This document shows, one piece after another, positions 12,065 to 23,817 of a stretch of DNA of 64,000 bases. The notes under the pieces are model-generated. The model was given only the letters and a program-made list of their open reading frames with translations, was not told the origin of the DNA and made no database searches. The DNA is from Strobilurus pachycystidiatus. Lineage: Eukaryota; Basidiomycota; Agaricomycetes; Agaricales; Physalacriaceae. Numbering within the stretch: the first letter of the stretch is position 1; the number at the start of each line of letters is the position of its first letter. Position numbers and translations under genes: made by a program. The DNA lies in assembly GCA_019915135.1 (NCBI GenBank), contig JAHLMK010000015.1:496001-560000 (forward strand). The letters run 5' to 3'.

Positions 12065-14835
12065 TTAGAGCAGCTTCTTCTCACTATTGAAAGTATCAAT
12101 GAGATTCTCTTATTCAGAGAGTTGATCGAAACGCACGCAAATAGCCAGAGATTCTGAGGGTCGTTGTACGTATCGAACGTGTACGGAAATCGGACTGTGG
12201 CGGAAATGAGTATGGATCCAATCCATCAAAAGAATATGGCTAACATTTTGGTAATTCAGATCGGTACGCAATTGGAGTTTCTTCGTCGAGCCAACTCCAT
12301 GCGGTTCTCCAGTTGACGCTGAAGATACAATGAGCACCATGCCTGTGGTTGCTGGAATCGCTTGTGCTCACCGGAAGTCTCCTGATACCAGTCTTGGAGC
12401 AATAATTCAGTAAAGATAGATATCGGAGACCGCAGAACATACAGATCTGGCGGTGCCAACGGATCCTGTGAGAATAATGGTGAGCCAGATAACGGAGTAT
12501 AACAATAGCTGGGCGTACGTTCTCCAGATCAGCCGTCTTGATCTCGGAATCCAAATCGAACCATTCAAGGACTTGGTTCCCAGCCATACCTAATCCTTGC
12601 CATCAGCTCTCCCACTCAAAGCACGCCAATAATGGTACCTTTGAACTCGACGTTCTCTCCAGGCTTGCCGCCAAATATAGCAATCTTCGTATTCAGGCGT
12701 TCGTTCATCAAGGTGCTGAACATTGCGCAAGTGGAAGCACAATTTCCGTTTGAGACTAGAATGTTTTAACGCTGGTAGATCTCAGCAGGGTTGCTCTCGC
12801 ACCAATAGCAATATTACTAAAGTGAGAACCTCAGCAAGCAAGTTGTAAACCAAGTCTGTGATACGCACTCTAAGGCGAAAGGAGGCTGATCCGGTACAGG
12901 TACAGAGAAGAATTGCTCGCATGTGTCCTACATTTGATAGAGTAACCGAGAAAATGGTCTATCGGACGACATACATGGAAGCGCTGGGACGTAGGGTCAT
13001 GAACACCGTTGACGACGAAGTCCTCAACGGGATCCATGTAGTTGTACGACGCGTCCATCGGAGTGCCATTCAGGAATGCATCTGCGAAACGATCACAACA
13101 CAGGGAGCCAGAGTGCGAAAGTTATACACACAGTTGTCCGCAGTGTAGAAGGTGAACTCAGCATTCAATCCCAGCGCGATGTCCGAAGCAACAATTTTTT
13201 GGGCAAGTTCATTACCACGTGCAGTGGACACAAAACCCCTGCGCTCGTGAGTACAAAGGCTCGAGAGAAAGATTGATACTCGCACGAGTAAGGGAAGTTT
13301 TCGGCACCGCCAAGGTATTGGAACAAGAAGAAGCCCAGGCATACGAATCCACCTATAATCTCGACCTCAGCGACTCATCGAGAATAAGCACAGTGCCCAT
13401 ACCGCCATTGTCAGTCAAATCAATGAGCAGCTTCGTGACACCGGCATCTTGGAAGCTCGTGATAGCAGCGGCAGCATCGCTCTGGAACTGGTCAAAGTCG
13501 TCGGGTTCGAAAGAGCCAACAAACATCTGGAATTGAAGATTGTCTCAGAACACTGTCATGAGAAGCATTGGAGAACGCACAACGCCAGTTTCGTTGCCTG
13601 GAAGGATGTATGACTTGATGACACCTTCGCTACCGTCGACCGTCGGCAAGGTCGGTTGGAATTGGTCGGGCAGTCCAACGGCGCTCGAGTGCGAGAGATC
13701 TCTGATGACGCCTTTTGCCAACATGCGACGCGACGGAGTCTTGAGAGATTGTTTGACAGCCGTCAAATCGCCCTTGAAGTCGATACCATTGGTGTCGTTG
13801 TTCGCAGCGCAATTGTTCAACCAGCTTTAATGAGTTCGTCAATTCACAATGAAGCACGATCGATGAAGATGAACTGACTATGATGCAGAATCGGTGAAAG
13901 GCACCCCAACAAAACTAGCCAAGAAAGGGACCGTCACAGTTTCTTCCCGACTGGAACCCTTTACCTGAACAACCATCTTGAAGTTATCGTTCACCACACC
14001 AGTCGGGCCGGCAAAGTCTCCGAACCTCTGCGAAAAGTCCGTCCCCGAAATGCGATAGCTACTGAACACCGAGTTGACCCTGACGCCATGGTCAAGATAG
14101 TTACCCGAAATTGTGTGCGCGACTTGGTCTACGAAATCATACGGATCCTGACCCTCGATGGAGAATACGCGTGCACCAGCGAGGCGGGAATAGTTGAACC
14201 CAATCTCAGCGAAGTATCCGGTATAGTCGCTCCCTAGGAGGGCCAAGAACTCGACAAGGTCGGGCACAATGTAGACACCTTGGGTGCCATTGACCGAGAC
14301 AGTAATGATCGGGGCTGGGAGAAGGTTTTGGTAGCTTGTGTAACAATCCGGGAACCAACCTGGGATGAAGAGTCAGTGAGCTGGGGCGGGTAGAAGAGGG
14401 AGAATGGGAATTTAGGGGTACGTACGCGTATGGCCATCGTTCAGTTGGGTGGTGAAGAGGTAAAGGTCCCAGTTGAAGTCATAGTCAGTCTGGTTCACTC
14501 AACTGAGCGAAGGACTGGAGAAAGAAATGGGAGGGTGAGATACGTACTGCATACTTGGTAGCGTTCAGACGTGCCAGTTGTGCTCTGATGTTGGTCGTGG
14601 ACTCTTGAAATGGAGCGGGAGAATTCAAGTAGTAATCCTCGAAAGTGTAGAAATCGAGGACACCAGCGGAGGTGGCAAGTACGTTCTGGCGCAGGGTTTC
14701 GTTGAAGGGGAAGGATTTGAGACACGCTCTTGCAGCTGCGGGTGTGACAAACGCCTTGCCACCAACGTCAGCGCAAGGATCAGCTGCAGCGAATCCAACG
14801 GCTGCAAGGAGACCGAGTACGGCGAGGGCCAACAT
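12065..14835 (-). CDS. Secreted peptidase S41 (tail-specific protease-like) family protein
   Basis: The start at 14835 gives a clear signal peptide (MLALAVLGLLAAVGFAAA), then DPCADVGGKAFVTP, a conserved N-terminal block of fungal S41-like proteins. Following exons read LDFYTFEDYYLNSPAPFQ, the NDGHT-like segment LYLFTTQLNDGHT near 14440, VPDLVEFLALLGSDYTGYF, GVIKSYILPGNETGV, LIDLTDNGGMGTV near 13390-13430, and VSNGNCASTCAMFSTLMNE near 12700-12760, where the serine of CAST is the candidate nucleophile. The C-terminus after a 51-base intron (GTGCGT...AATAG) reads NDPQNLWLFAEKKLL with TAA at 12065-12067. About ten exons. Fungal members are thought to be extracellular or vacuolar; activity is inferred from family only. 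Confidence 0.85.
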
Positions 14836-14886
14836 CGTCGTGGTACTCGAGAAGAAGACGCTGGTACGTCGGGCATCGCAGAGAGC

Positions 14887-14898
14887 TTTTTAAGTATG
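14887..14898 (-). promoter_or_regulatory. Possible TATA-like element of the S41 gene
   Basis: Minus-strand TACTTAAAAAG lies about 50-60 bases upstream of the start codon at 14835. It is only a sequence resemblance. Confidence 0.3.
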
Positions 14899-17709
14899 TA
14901 TGAGGCATGAGAACCCTGGTGTATGCTTCTACACGGTAGCCATGCGGATATCATTGAAAGGGCGTGGCGACAATGGACGGCATTCTGATGGGCTAAGGAA
15001 CAGACAAAGAGTGTATAGATAAGCGTCAGATGGAAGCGGGGATAGAAGCGATAAGCATAAGGTATCGCGGAAAATTCGGGATGGGATAAATTGGGTTCAA
15101 TCTGAACCGTCTTGCGTGGGTGTGATTCAGTGGAACCGTGAGGCGCATACCGGCAAAGCCTAAAAATATCTCCAGAAAGGTGCAGGCAATCTCCAAGCAC
15201 TCGGTAGCATTGCTCATCCCGAAGAGATATGGGGTACAGAATCGCAACGTCGAGAGGACCGGCTCGAAGAGTAAAGCTAGCCGAGCAGTCCTGGCGCCTA
15301 TGCAGAAAATGAAAGGAATAGATTGCCACTGTTGACTCGCTTACCGGGTTGAGATGATTGGGAGTTCATGACTACGAGCTGGACGCGGTGAAGCTCTCCG
15401 AGTCGTCCTGGATGGGGCACTTCTACGTCAAGGTGGTACCAGTTTATCTGTCGGGACCTGTTCTAAAAAAAGAAGTCGTCTAGACGTCCCCTTGAATCGT
15501 GACCGCAAGATTATCGCCTCGAGGGTGCTGGTCGGATGAGTGAAAGTCTTCCACGCTGTATGTAGTATTGTCTGGCTTACATGGATGGAGAGAGGACGTC
15601 GACGATTGTTGACACCGGCGGGTCAATGACAATTCAAACCATTCTTCATACGTGCGTCGCAATGTAACAGTAGGAACGATTATCTTCCTACAACAAAGTC
15701 TGAAACGAGACTACATCGCAATAACTGCTTCGACATGAAGGTCATGTCAGATTCAGTCAGCACTGAACACGAAATAAGTTATCGACGCACCAGTTTGTCA
15801 CGGTGTTTATCTCCTTCCTTAGAAGTGATGTCCCAACTACATCTGACGCGCTCCATTCTGCCGGTCAGAGCCAGTCAGGCATTCAGAAGTTTGATGTCAC
15901 TGATTGAGGATGGTCGTCGCCGTACAACACGTAACCCCGGTCCTCTCTGACTTCTCTTCGCGCACCATCGCCGCGAACCTCGATCGCTCGTTCTGCACCT
16001 CAAAGCGAAAATTCGCTGGTCACAATCCACACCCACCACAAAGGCTTGCATTCCCAGACCGCAGGGCCGTGCCGTCTCGTGCCGTATATGGGTGTCCTTG
16101 TGTCGAAAGAAGAACAATAAACATCTCCCAGAGAACGGTGAGCAGCCGCCCTTTCGTGACCGTTTCATGTTCGTGGTAAACATCTCCTGAGCCTTGTTCT
16201 CTTTTCGCCTCCAGTTTGAGTCCAATCATCGCGTTGCTATAGCCCACTACACGGCTCCCATGTTTGTGCTTCTTCATTGTAGTTTGTGTTAATGCTCATC
16301 ATTCTGATCCAGCGCTTCGCTGAATGGCCAATCAATGGAAGAACGGGCTTCTTGAAACGCTTCAAGACCTACACATTTCCTTACGCGCCACATCCAATGG
16401 CCTTAGGTTATAGGTATTACGCTGATTCTTAGATCTAGGTACTCATCCAGGTTGATCGAGATTCAGGCTCTCTGACCATGAAGCAGCTGTTGGACTTATG
16501 ACCTGGAGGTTGGACGGTCAATGACCGTGGCGTGTTTGCGCCTCCCGAAGATATCCCTCCCATTAGGTGTTCGACCAACGACGGTCACTTCACGTCTCGG
16601 CGGCATTGGTTCAAATTCATTTATCGCATCGGTCGCAATCCTAATCCAAAGTAGTGGGGTTGTGCACTCTTCTCCTGGCCTCAGTCTGAGCCGGAAGTTG
16701 AGCATTCGAGTTTCCACAAAGCCTTCTCATTTCCGCCTTCTGCGCCTTTCCCCCCGCTTTTCCCTGAGACGATCAAACACCCAAAAATCCAAACGCACGA
16801 CTCGGAATTGGGCCGACGTTGAGGCTATGTTAGCGGCCGCTGGCGGACGTTCCAGTGGACAGACGCTCTCTGGAACAATTACGAAACGTCTACATTTACT
16901 CTGCACATTCCGTTGACAATAGCTTCGTTGTTGTGTCGCATCATCAGTATGTTCACCGATCGACAGCACATAATCGAGGACAAAGGTAAGTTGTATATAC
17001 TCTCGCTTCTATCACCTCATGTTGATTCAAGCGGGAGTTCGTCAGTGCGCGTCAAACACTAGCGTCGTCTTTGTGCCCACTCTCATCCACACGGATTCCC
17101 GGTTTCATGACAGACGCATGATTGGTATGGAAAATGCGCGGTGTGACGGAGAGAGGATCCCAAACACTGCCCGAATTCGAGAGCTATGCGCCTCGCTTGT
17201 AACCGTTGTTACACTGATATCCTCCATGTGGGACATGCATTTCCACTTCCGATGGTGTTCCCCACTGGACCGCTTACTGTGAGAGCCACATTTCAATCAT
17301 TTTTGCCGCAGATGAGCCACCACCTGTCCTCGCCCTTCCTTGGTTCTCCAAATCTTTATGTCCCTCGTCTGAAGCGCAATCGAGGATCTGGCGGATGAGG
17401 CGGGTGCGCCGGTCTCGGAGCCTGTATAGCGTAGTGTCATACGCCACTGGTTCCTGCCGAACCTAACTTGGTCATCGGGATCGTGGCAGTATCGTGGCGA
17501 CAAATCTCGCGTAACGCGTATGTCACAGGATTTGAGCATGCCGTGACCCTGTGTCGGTCCTTGGCCTTGTGCCCTTTAAGGGCGAGTATCTGTGGCCGAC
17601 GTACATCCTTTCTTTTCCCTCTCGCCACTGTACACATATCCGCCCTCCCTCCTCTCCCCTTCGCCTTCGTGTTCTTTCCGCTTCTTTTCTAGTGTCTGGT
17701 TTATTTCAT
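14899..17709. other. Long stretch without a recognised gene
   Basis: Open frames here (for example 16521-16916 plus, 16496-16717 minus) are short and lack family motifs. A segment near 16800-16990 translates to FTLHIPLTIASLLCRIISMF in one frame, weakly like the body of fungal F-box proteins; it may be a relic. The last 100 bases before 17710 are pyrimidine-rich, as expected of a fungal promoter for the next gene. Confidence 0.45.
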
Positions 17710-18718
17710 ATGTCGACCACTGCGCAGACTGTGTCGCGTAGTAGTGGCGGACCATCTATTGGTGTGTGTATTGCTTTGGAGGTGAGCGCTAGTGTCTTTC
17801 ATTCGTATATTCAATCTCATACTTCAGGGGTCTACATCGCCTTCAAATCAACCACTAGCCGCAGAGACAGACATAATGCGGCGTTCAAACAGTACTCGAA
17901 CGAAACGGCCTTTGCCAGCTGCTCCATCCGGCGGACGACCATTATCCAGCAGCCCTTCCTTCAGTACTTGTGTCCGCCGCCTCCCTGTCCGCCCTCTGCC
18001 GTCACCTCCACCTACCCCTTCACTACCCGCTATATCCGTTAAATTCTCCACTCCTCCGCCACCCATAATTGCCGTTTCCTCAAGTACACCCAATGACCAC
18101 TTGGAAACCGCCGGGCCTACCAAATCCACATCGCATTCGCCCAAACCCCAAGTCATGCTCCTCACATCCCCAGAGGCACTAGCAACTTCTCGGCCGGAAT
18201 CTATGTTAATCACGCCCCTTCCCTCATCTATCCCTGAAGCGCCCACACCCACGACCGCGCGACGGAAACGCATTTCGAAAGTGCAACGCACTCTGGGTGA
18301 AACCGTCCCCGCCGATCTTATCACTGCATCGAAAATTCCACCTTTTCCACCCCGTGCATTGCCGCGGTCCGCCCTAGTGAGACTCTCAGTAGGAGAGGAT
18401 GACTCTGACAAATTGGAGATATGCTTCTGGCGGCCAGACAGCCTGACGCATTCGGATTCGAGCTCGGATTCCCTTTCCAGTGGCACAACGGAGGAGAGTG
18501 ACGACGACCAATTTGAGATCCTCGAGCCACGCGCGCAGCAGCAGGGTCCGGAGGCTCAGGTTGAGGTGCAGGAGGAGTTTGTCTCCTTCGACCGAGAGAT
18601 GTCATATCAAGTACTTCCGGGCAAACGATATAGCGCCCGTTGGGTAGTCGAGAAAGGTGGGCAGCGATGGGAGAATACCGATTATGCAGATATTCTCAGC
18701 CAGTTGCGGTCCTTATGA
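17710..18718 (+). CDS. Unknown Ser/Pro-rich, largely disordered protein
   Basis: Not recognised. Exon 1 (17710-17781) encodes MSTTAQTVSRSSGGPSIGVC and ends at a GTGAGC donor. The acceptor before 17827 joins it in frame to a long exon ending with TGA at 18716-18718, for about 320 residues. The middle is rich in Pro, Ser and Thr with a proline-rich run (RRLPVRPLPSPPPTPSLP), then an acidic block (EESDDDQFEILEP). The final 40 residues (YSARWVVEKGGQRWENTDYA) look folded and may be the conserved part. Its CT-rich upstream region supports transcription. Confidence 0.65.
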
Positions 18719-19557
18719 TTTCCTCACTTGCACGTAGTATCCTCGTCTTCTTCTTCATTGGATCGGAGTTGTTCAATACTTTTACTTCCCAGTCACTTAT
18801 TATCTTCAGCGCATGTTGTACATGACCATTCACTTGTTTGAATACCCATGAATCTCCATTCCTATCGCACAAAACAAGCATCTTGCCACGCGCCTGAGCA
18901 AAGCCGGCGGACACTGACCGCCAACCCTGTAACATGAATATTGCATGACTATTGTATCCAGCAAGTATACAGGCGTTTCACGGGTGCAGAGTAATGGAGG
19001 AGATTTATTGAATGACCGACAGTCTCCCTCGGTGGCACATAGGTTGGCCTCAGCGCGCAGGGAAGAACCTGAAACAGGTTAGACTTGGTTTTAACACCAT
19101 TGAGCGGGCCGACGCAGTGTTGAAGCATCTCATTACTGTAGATGCAGAGTCAGGCTTCACAGAACGATACGAGTAATCCACCCCCATAATGCATAGTATC
19201 ACCCCGACACCGGCGAATGTGATCCTCTTCCGATTGGCGTGTCTGTTTCATCAACAAAGCACCAGTGCGGGGGAGTGACTCCGAGAGTCTCCAAGCCATT
19301 CATGCTTTCGTCGATAATCATATCTCACGTCGGGTCACTGCACGATTTGTACACAATCACACTTGCGAATATAGAGGTCTCGGAGCCTGGGGTGTACTGC
19401 ATAACCTGATGGTGGCGCCGATACTTAAACGACACCCGAGTTTGAACGCGGGGTGATTCCGATTAGCAGCTATGGGTATTGATGACCTGGATGAAGACCA
19501 TGGACTCGATGGATAACGTCTACTGCAGTACACCATCCCTGTAATTATTATAAACCA

Positions 19558-19863
19558 TCATTCCGGATTTGCTTTCTCCAGACAGCCCGCATTCTCAGAG
19601 AGATAGTTGCAATGTCGACGCAGCAAATATAATTTGGGTGCAGATAAGACTGCCTGTGTGGACATATGGCCAGTGAGGTCGGAAGACCGAGATTTGCTAG
19701 TCAAGAGAGCGTCGAGCGTCAGAAGGCCCAAGTTAACTTGAGAAGCATCTGGCGAGCATCTGATTCCGTCATCGTCAGGCCATAGTACGCCGGCCTCCAA
19801 AGCATGATAAGTGGGCAAAGTAGGGAAGCACAGCAATGAGGAGAAGATAGCAATACAAGACAT
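19558..19863 (-). CDS. Possible small secreted protein (weak)
   Basis: A 101-residue single-exon frame starting with a signal-peptide-like MSCIAIFSSLLCFPTLPTYH, then a mature part without recognised motifs and with three or four cysteines. No homology is recognised and splicing is not needed. It could be a chance ORF. Confidence 0.3.
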   Translation of the reverse strand: MSCIAIFSSLLCFPTLPTYHALEAGVLWPDDDGIRCSPDASQVNLGLLTLDALLTSKSRSSDLTGHMSTQAVLSAPKLYLLRRHCNYLSENAGCLEKANPE

Positions 19864-19933
19864 TGAAATAGCAGTCAGTGAAGTGGTGAGACGTGCCGTA
19901 TCCGAAGCACAGCAATCATGACGAGAGTCGCGG

Positions 19934-19949
19934 CTCTAAATATATATCC
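19934..19949 (+). promoter_or_regulatory. TATA-like element upstream of the Cys-rich small gene
   Basis: The block taaatatatatcc is followed by a CT-rich stretch (cttccttctgcctctcatc) and then the ATG at 20039, a common fungal core promoter layout. Confidence 0.5.
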
Positions 19950-20038
19950 CCAGCTTCCTTCTGCCTCTCATCTTCATCAAGCCCAGCCTCGTACACGCCA
20001 TTCTACCCACGAAATCTTCTTGAATAAATAACCAAGCG

Positions 20039-20407
20039 ATGAACGCCGGTGAAGAGGCTAGCTCAGCGTGCTGTGGAATATGCTGTACGCCTTCTGCTTT
20101 TCCATAGGAGAGAGTCATCTCACAAACGCCGCGATCAGGCCTTTGCGCTGGGTCCGCCCTAGAAAATTGGTGCAATACCAGTAAATACGAATCGGGGTAA
20201 TATTCGCTGCAATTGACGACAAATTCTGCAGTGGCTCTTGGGGGAGGCGATAGGAATAGACAGCGTGGCTGCTGCACAAAGTGCTGTTCCAGTTCCTTCG
20301 ACGAGGATGGTTTCGATGCGGCCGTGAAGAAGGATATGGAAAAGACCAGAGACCCCAACGCACCCATGAAACCCACTTCAGAAATGTCTGCCAAGCCCGC
20401 TTCCTAA
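20039..20407 (+). CDS. Small Cys-rich protein, three exons, 87 residues
   Basis: A small gene missed by single-frame reading. Exon 1 is 20039-20084, exon 2 20139-20180, exon 3 20232-20407. Both introns (54 and 51 bases) have GT...AG ends and the phases agree. The product starts MNAGEEASSACCGICCLCAG, continues ENWCNT, then RGCCTKCCSSSFDEDGFDAA and a Lys/Asp/Glu-rich tail KDMEKTRDPNAP. The paired cysteines (CCGICC, CCTKCC) suggest palmitoylation or membrane association, and the C-terminal FDEDxFD...DMxKTxDPxAP pattern resembles small fungal proteins that I recall only loosely and cannot name. The minus-strand frame opposite it is a shadow. Confidence 0.7.
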
Positions 20408-20731
20408 ACCAAGCCCGCTATCTGAAAGATGACACCCTCCATTTTGCAGTATGTTTCGTCTGTCCCGCAAGATCCAACTGATTCCCTGGCAGGCATGAGA
20501 GTTTTTGTCTCCCTGTTTTCGTATGCACTCGTCGCCCAATGTATTGTATCACTAGTAAAGACACTTGTATTTCGTGGTCATCGCCGATGATCTGTGCTCT
20601 CGCCTTCGACTGATGTCAAAGTAGGATGAATGCAATTACAGGAACTGGCGAGGATACAACATGTGAGCATCTTCAACATTGCTTGAGATGGGTAAGACTA
20701 CGTATACAGGAAGCGAGTAGCAAGTGCAAGT
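20408..20731. other. Convergent 3' intergenic region
   Basis: Gap between the Cys-rich gene and the end of the zinc-cluster regulator. No gene seen. Confidence 0.6.
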
Positions 20732-23700
20732 CTACGACGGTGGCATCCTAGGGTCGCTCAGAATATCATAATTATTCATAAAATACAGCCATCTGTCGTC
20801 CAGCATCTGACCGCCCATCGACGGTGTCACATTTGACGGCGACGACCCCGTGTTGTACTGAGCCTGCACATGAGGAGCGGGCGTCTCGTGAAACATGCCG
20901 TCCCAGCCATGGGAAAGATCGGCAAACGTCGTAAATTGGCCAGTTGGATTTTGGAGGGACGGCATCGAAGGTGGCGGTGGCGGAGGTACTCGGAGTGTCG
21001 ACTGTGTGGAGGGAGGCGGAACGTAATTGTGAAATCGATGGCGGTTGGGCGGAGCTGCGAAGCGTTCTGCCGGTGCCGCTGGCATGACATCTGTGTTCGC
21101 AGCATGGAGTAAAGGCGGAGGAGACGCTTTTCGAGAAACCATGATCTCAGCGGGGTTGAATATCGGCATGGTAGCATCCACAGCTGGTCCGACTGGTGGT
21201 ATCTGCATCTCGCGCATCGTGGCGCGAGCTTTCTGCAGCATCGGTTCAAGAACGGGCTTCAGGCTGCGTTAGTGCGGAGTACATCAACAGGCACCGAAGA
21301 ACCTACCAAAGCTCTTGCAGCCCTACCGCTGATTTGGGCAGCACTTTTGAAGACGGAACATGCCGCCTCGAACTCTTCTAACGGAGAAGGTTGCAGGCCT
21401 AGATGAGCACCCCTTATGGCAACTGTGCCAACAACGACCTATATCGCGATGAGCGCTAGTGAGACTAAGAACCTCATGGTACGTACCGCAGCGGAGAAAG
21501 CCAGGGACCAGATCCGCCAGATCCTTACGCACAGTGCTGGCTTTTTGGCGTATTGCGCCCTGGTGTCGTCAAGCACACTGCATGCGCTCTGATACGCCAC
21601 TGCGACCGACTTGGCATATGGGCTAGACAAGGGGTTTGCGGGGTATTCGGTCATTGCCTGGCTGAAGAAGGCTCGATGAAGGAACAGGAGGACTGCGAAA
21701 TCAGCGAATGCACCGGGCAAACGTTTTGGAATGGACACTCACTAAGATCCCTGTAATGCGAGCGCACAAAGTTACGCATGGACTGCGCCGTAGTCTCCTC
21801 GACCGCTGGATTCAACGGGTTGGCTACGCCGAACTCTCTAACCTTCCTATCCAGCTCCATGACAACTTGATACGATGGCGGTTTTGCACTCAAAGTAGCG
21901 CGCACGACCTGCGACAGCAATTCGGAGGCACGAAATCCCCATATGCCAACTATTGATTGTAAACATTCATTATTTCACTGAATGAATGATGAGACATACA
22001 ACCCAAGGGGACCTCGCCTTGCTGGAACGCATTTTCCTCTTCTGGCGTCGGGATTTTGCAATCAATGAACGTCGATAAGATCACAGGCGGTCTGCCAGTG
22101 ACGAGGCTCTACGAATTCGAATGCCGACGTGTAAGACGACAGGCTTTCAGGACGGGAGGCCGACGTACCTGCCATAGACAAGCTGCAAACAGATTCCAGA
22201 AGTACACCCTTCGATCATAGGCCTCCTTGCCTTGGAAGCCCCACATTGTGGGATCTACGTCTGTTGGAAAGACGTCAGCGAGTACATCTTTCTTCGAGGA
22301 AGGATCACGAACGACAGCCAATCTGCACGTCAATTTTCAGAAAAAAGTCTACCCGGAGGAAGGAAGAAGACCTACTCTCAATGCAACCTGTGAAGCAAGG
22401 CTAAGGAGGGCGTAAGACGTCTCGAGATTGGCTTCCTTGCCACTCAAGCCGTTGTATATGCTCATGAGATGCAGAACCTGCTCGGCTGTAAGCCACCGCA
22501 ACAGACGTAATGTTGCATGATGCATACCTTGACAGAAACGAATGACTCTTCCAGTAGAATTGGTTGAAGAGCCAATGCAGCCTGAGCAAGCTTATAGTAG
22601 TGCTGCGCCTCCGTGTTGTATGGTTGTAGGTTGAGGTCAACCATTGCGCCGACGCTCATGACTATGAGCATCAGAGCGAGATCGTGAGGCCCATAGTCCA
22701 CGTCCTGGTGCTTGTAGACGATGGCTATCAGCTCCCTCATCTGCTGTCGCGATACGATATGAAACATCCAAGACAAGTGCTCCAGCATGGTATCCACCAA
22801 TACAAATGCACGCTCGATGGCAGGTAAGAAAGTCTCGATAGAGGCCAGCACGCTGTGGACAGGGATGTTTTGTAGGGGTAGAGGAAAGGACCGACAACAC
22901 ATGATAATTTCTGCAGGAAGGTAGGACGTGTCGAGGTCTGTTATCGGACATGTCTGGGCGGGGAGACGCTGCGCACGACTTTGGATGAGGGACGAATTGA
23001 GCGTAAATGAGGGTGTACTCACGTTGAGTAAAACCTGAATATACGTTGTGAGTGGGGGGCGACAAGAGATGCTGCGGGCTTACCTCTGCTCCGCCTGACG
23101 GCCCAAAAAAGTGCGATCCGCCATCTTCATCGATATGCAGAATCCCAAGCGATTCGGTCAGAGTGCCGCCAGAGGTTTGTTCTGGTTGTTCCGCTCCGGC
23201 ATCCAATGGCTGTGGTGGTGGTATATTCGGCGAGTCCTCGTCCGTCTCCCTTTCTACCTTGTCCAGGAGGGGATGAGTGTCATCTGAATGAACTGCATAC
23301 GTGATTGCCAAGGCGTCTTCCAACGAGTGCATGCGAGCTTCGAGCTTCTGTAGTTGTGTTTCCAAATGTTCCGTCGCGGCGAGGACGAAGCTAAACACTT
23401 GACAATGTCACGTTTTCCCGTAGTCGACCGGCATTGGATGGGCGTACCGGCTACCTTCGCCAGGTGGAACAGTCCCTGCGCAGGCATTCGTTAGTGAAGA
23501 CGCGCGCGCCTGAGACTATGTTCGTACCGTTTGGACACAGCGAGCTGCAGCCGCGTTTGATGCACGTCGAGCAGGGCACCATTTTGTCGCAGCGAATTTT
23601 GAGTCGCCGACATTCTGCACAGGCAATTTCACCCCTTGGTGTCATGTCAGCGCGCCGACCGACATGGACTCTGGCGCGCTACGCACCGTATGCGCTTGCT

Positions 23701-23817
23701 CGCCTTTACGTGTGTCCTGCTTACGGCTATCGTCTGGCCAGTGGCATCCTCGGGAGGAGGGGATGTACTTCCCGATGTCGACGATTCGCCTTGCTTGTAT
23801 GGATGGTAGGCCGACAT
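20732..23817 (-). CDS. Zn(II)2Cys6 fungal transcription factor
   Basis: A nuclear regulator by family. The start at 23817 gives MSAYHPYKQGESSTSGS. A 52-base intron then joins KASKRI to the zinc cluster CAECRRLKIRCDKMVPCSTC followed by KRGCSSLCPNG, with all six cysteines. Two introns later the frame reads VPPGEVFSFVLAATEHLETQ and a coiled linker (LQKLEARMHSLEDALAITYA), a layout usual in basidiomycete regulators. The middle homology region (fungal_trans type) follows over many exons: PHDLALMLIVMSVGAMVDLN, WNLFAACLWQ, SLVTGRPPVI-like residues, then RIWRIWSLAFSAA. The C-terminus is Pro/His/Ser-rich and ends LSDPRMPPS. The target genes cannot be told from the sequence; neighbours give no clue. Confidence 0.9.

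Larger units (their letters stand above)
18719..20038. other. Mostly intergenic; one weak small secreted ORF
   Basis: The only candidate is the minus-strand ORF 19558-19863, listed separately. Otherwise nothing stands out except the promoter of the Cys-rich gene at the right end. Confidence 0.5.

Noticed and set aside
14625..15329. Long minus-strand ORF of 234 codons
   Set aside because: It overlaps the signal-peptide exon of the S41 gene in another frame and extends into its promoter; no motifs.
17848..18486. Minus-strand ORF of 212 codons
   Set aside because: Antisense shadow of the Ser/Pro-rich gene; its Gly/Arg richness mirrors Pro/Ser codons.
19936..20394. Minus-strand ORF of 152 codons with a hydrophobic start
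   Set aside because: It lacks an ATG at its 5' end and lies opposite the spliced Cys-rich gene, which has better evidence.
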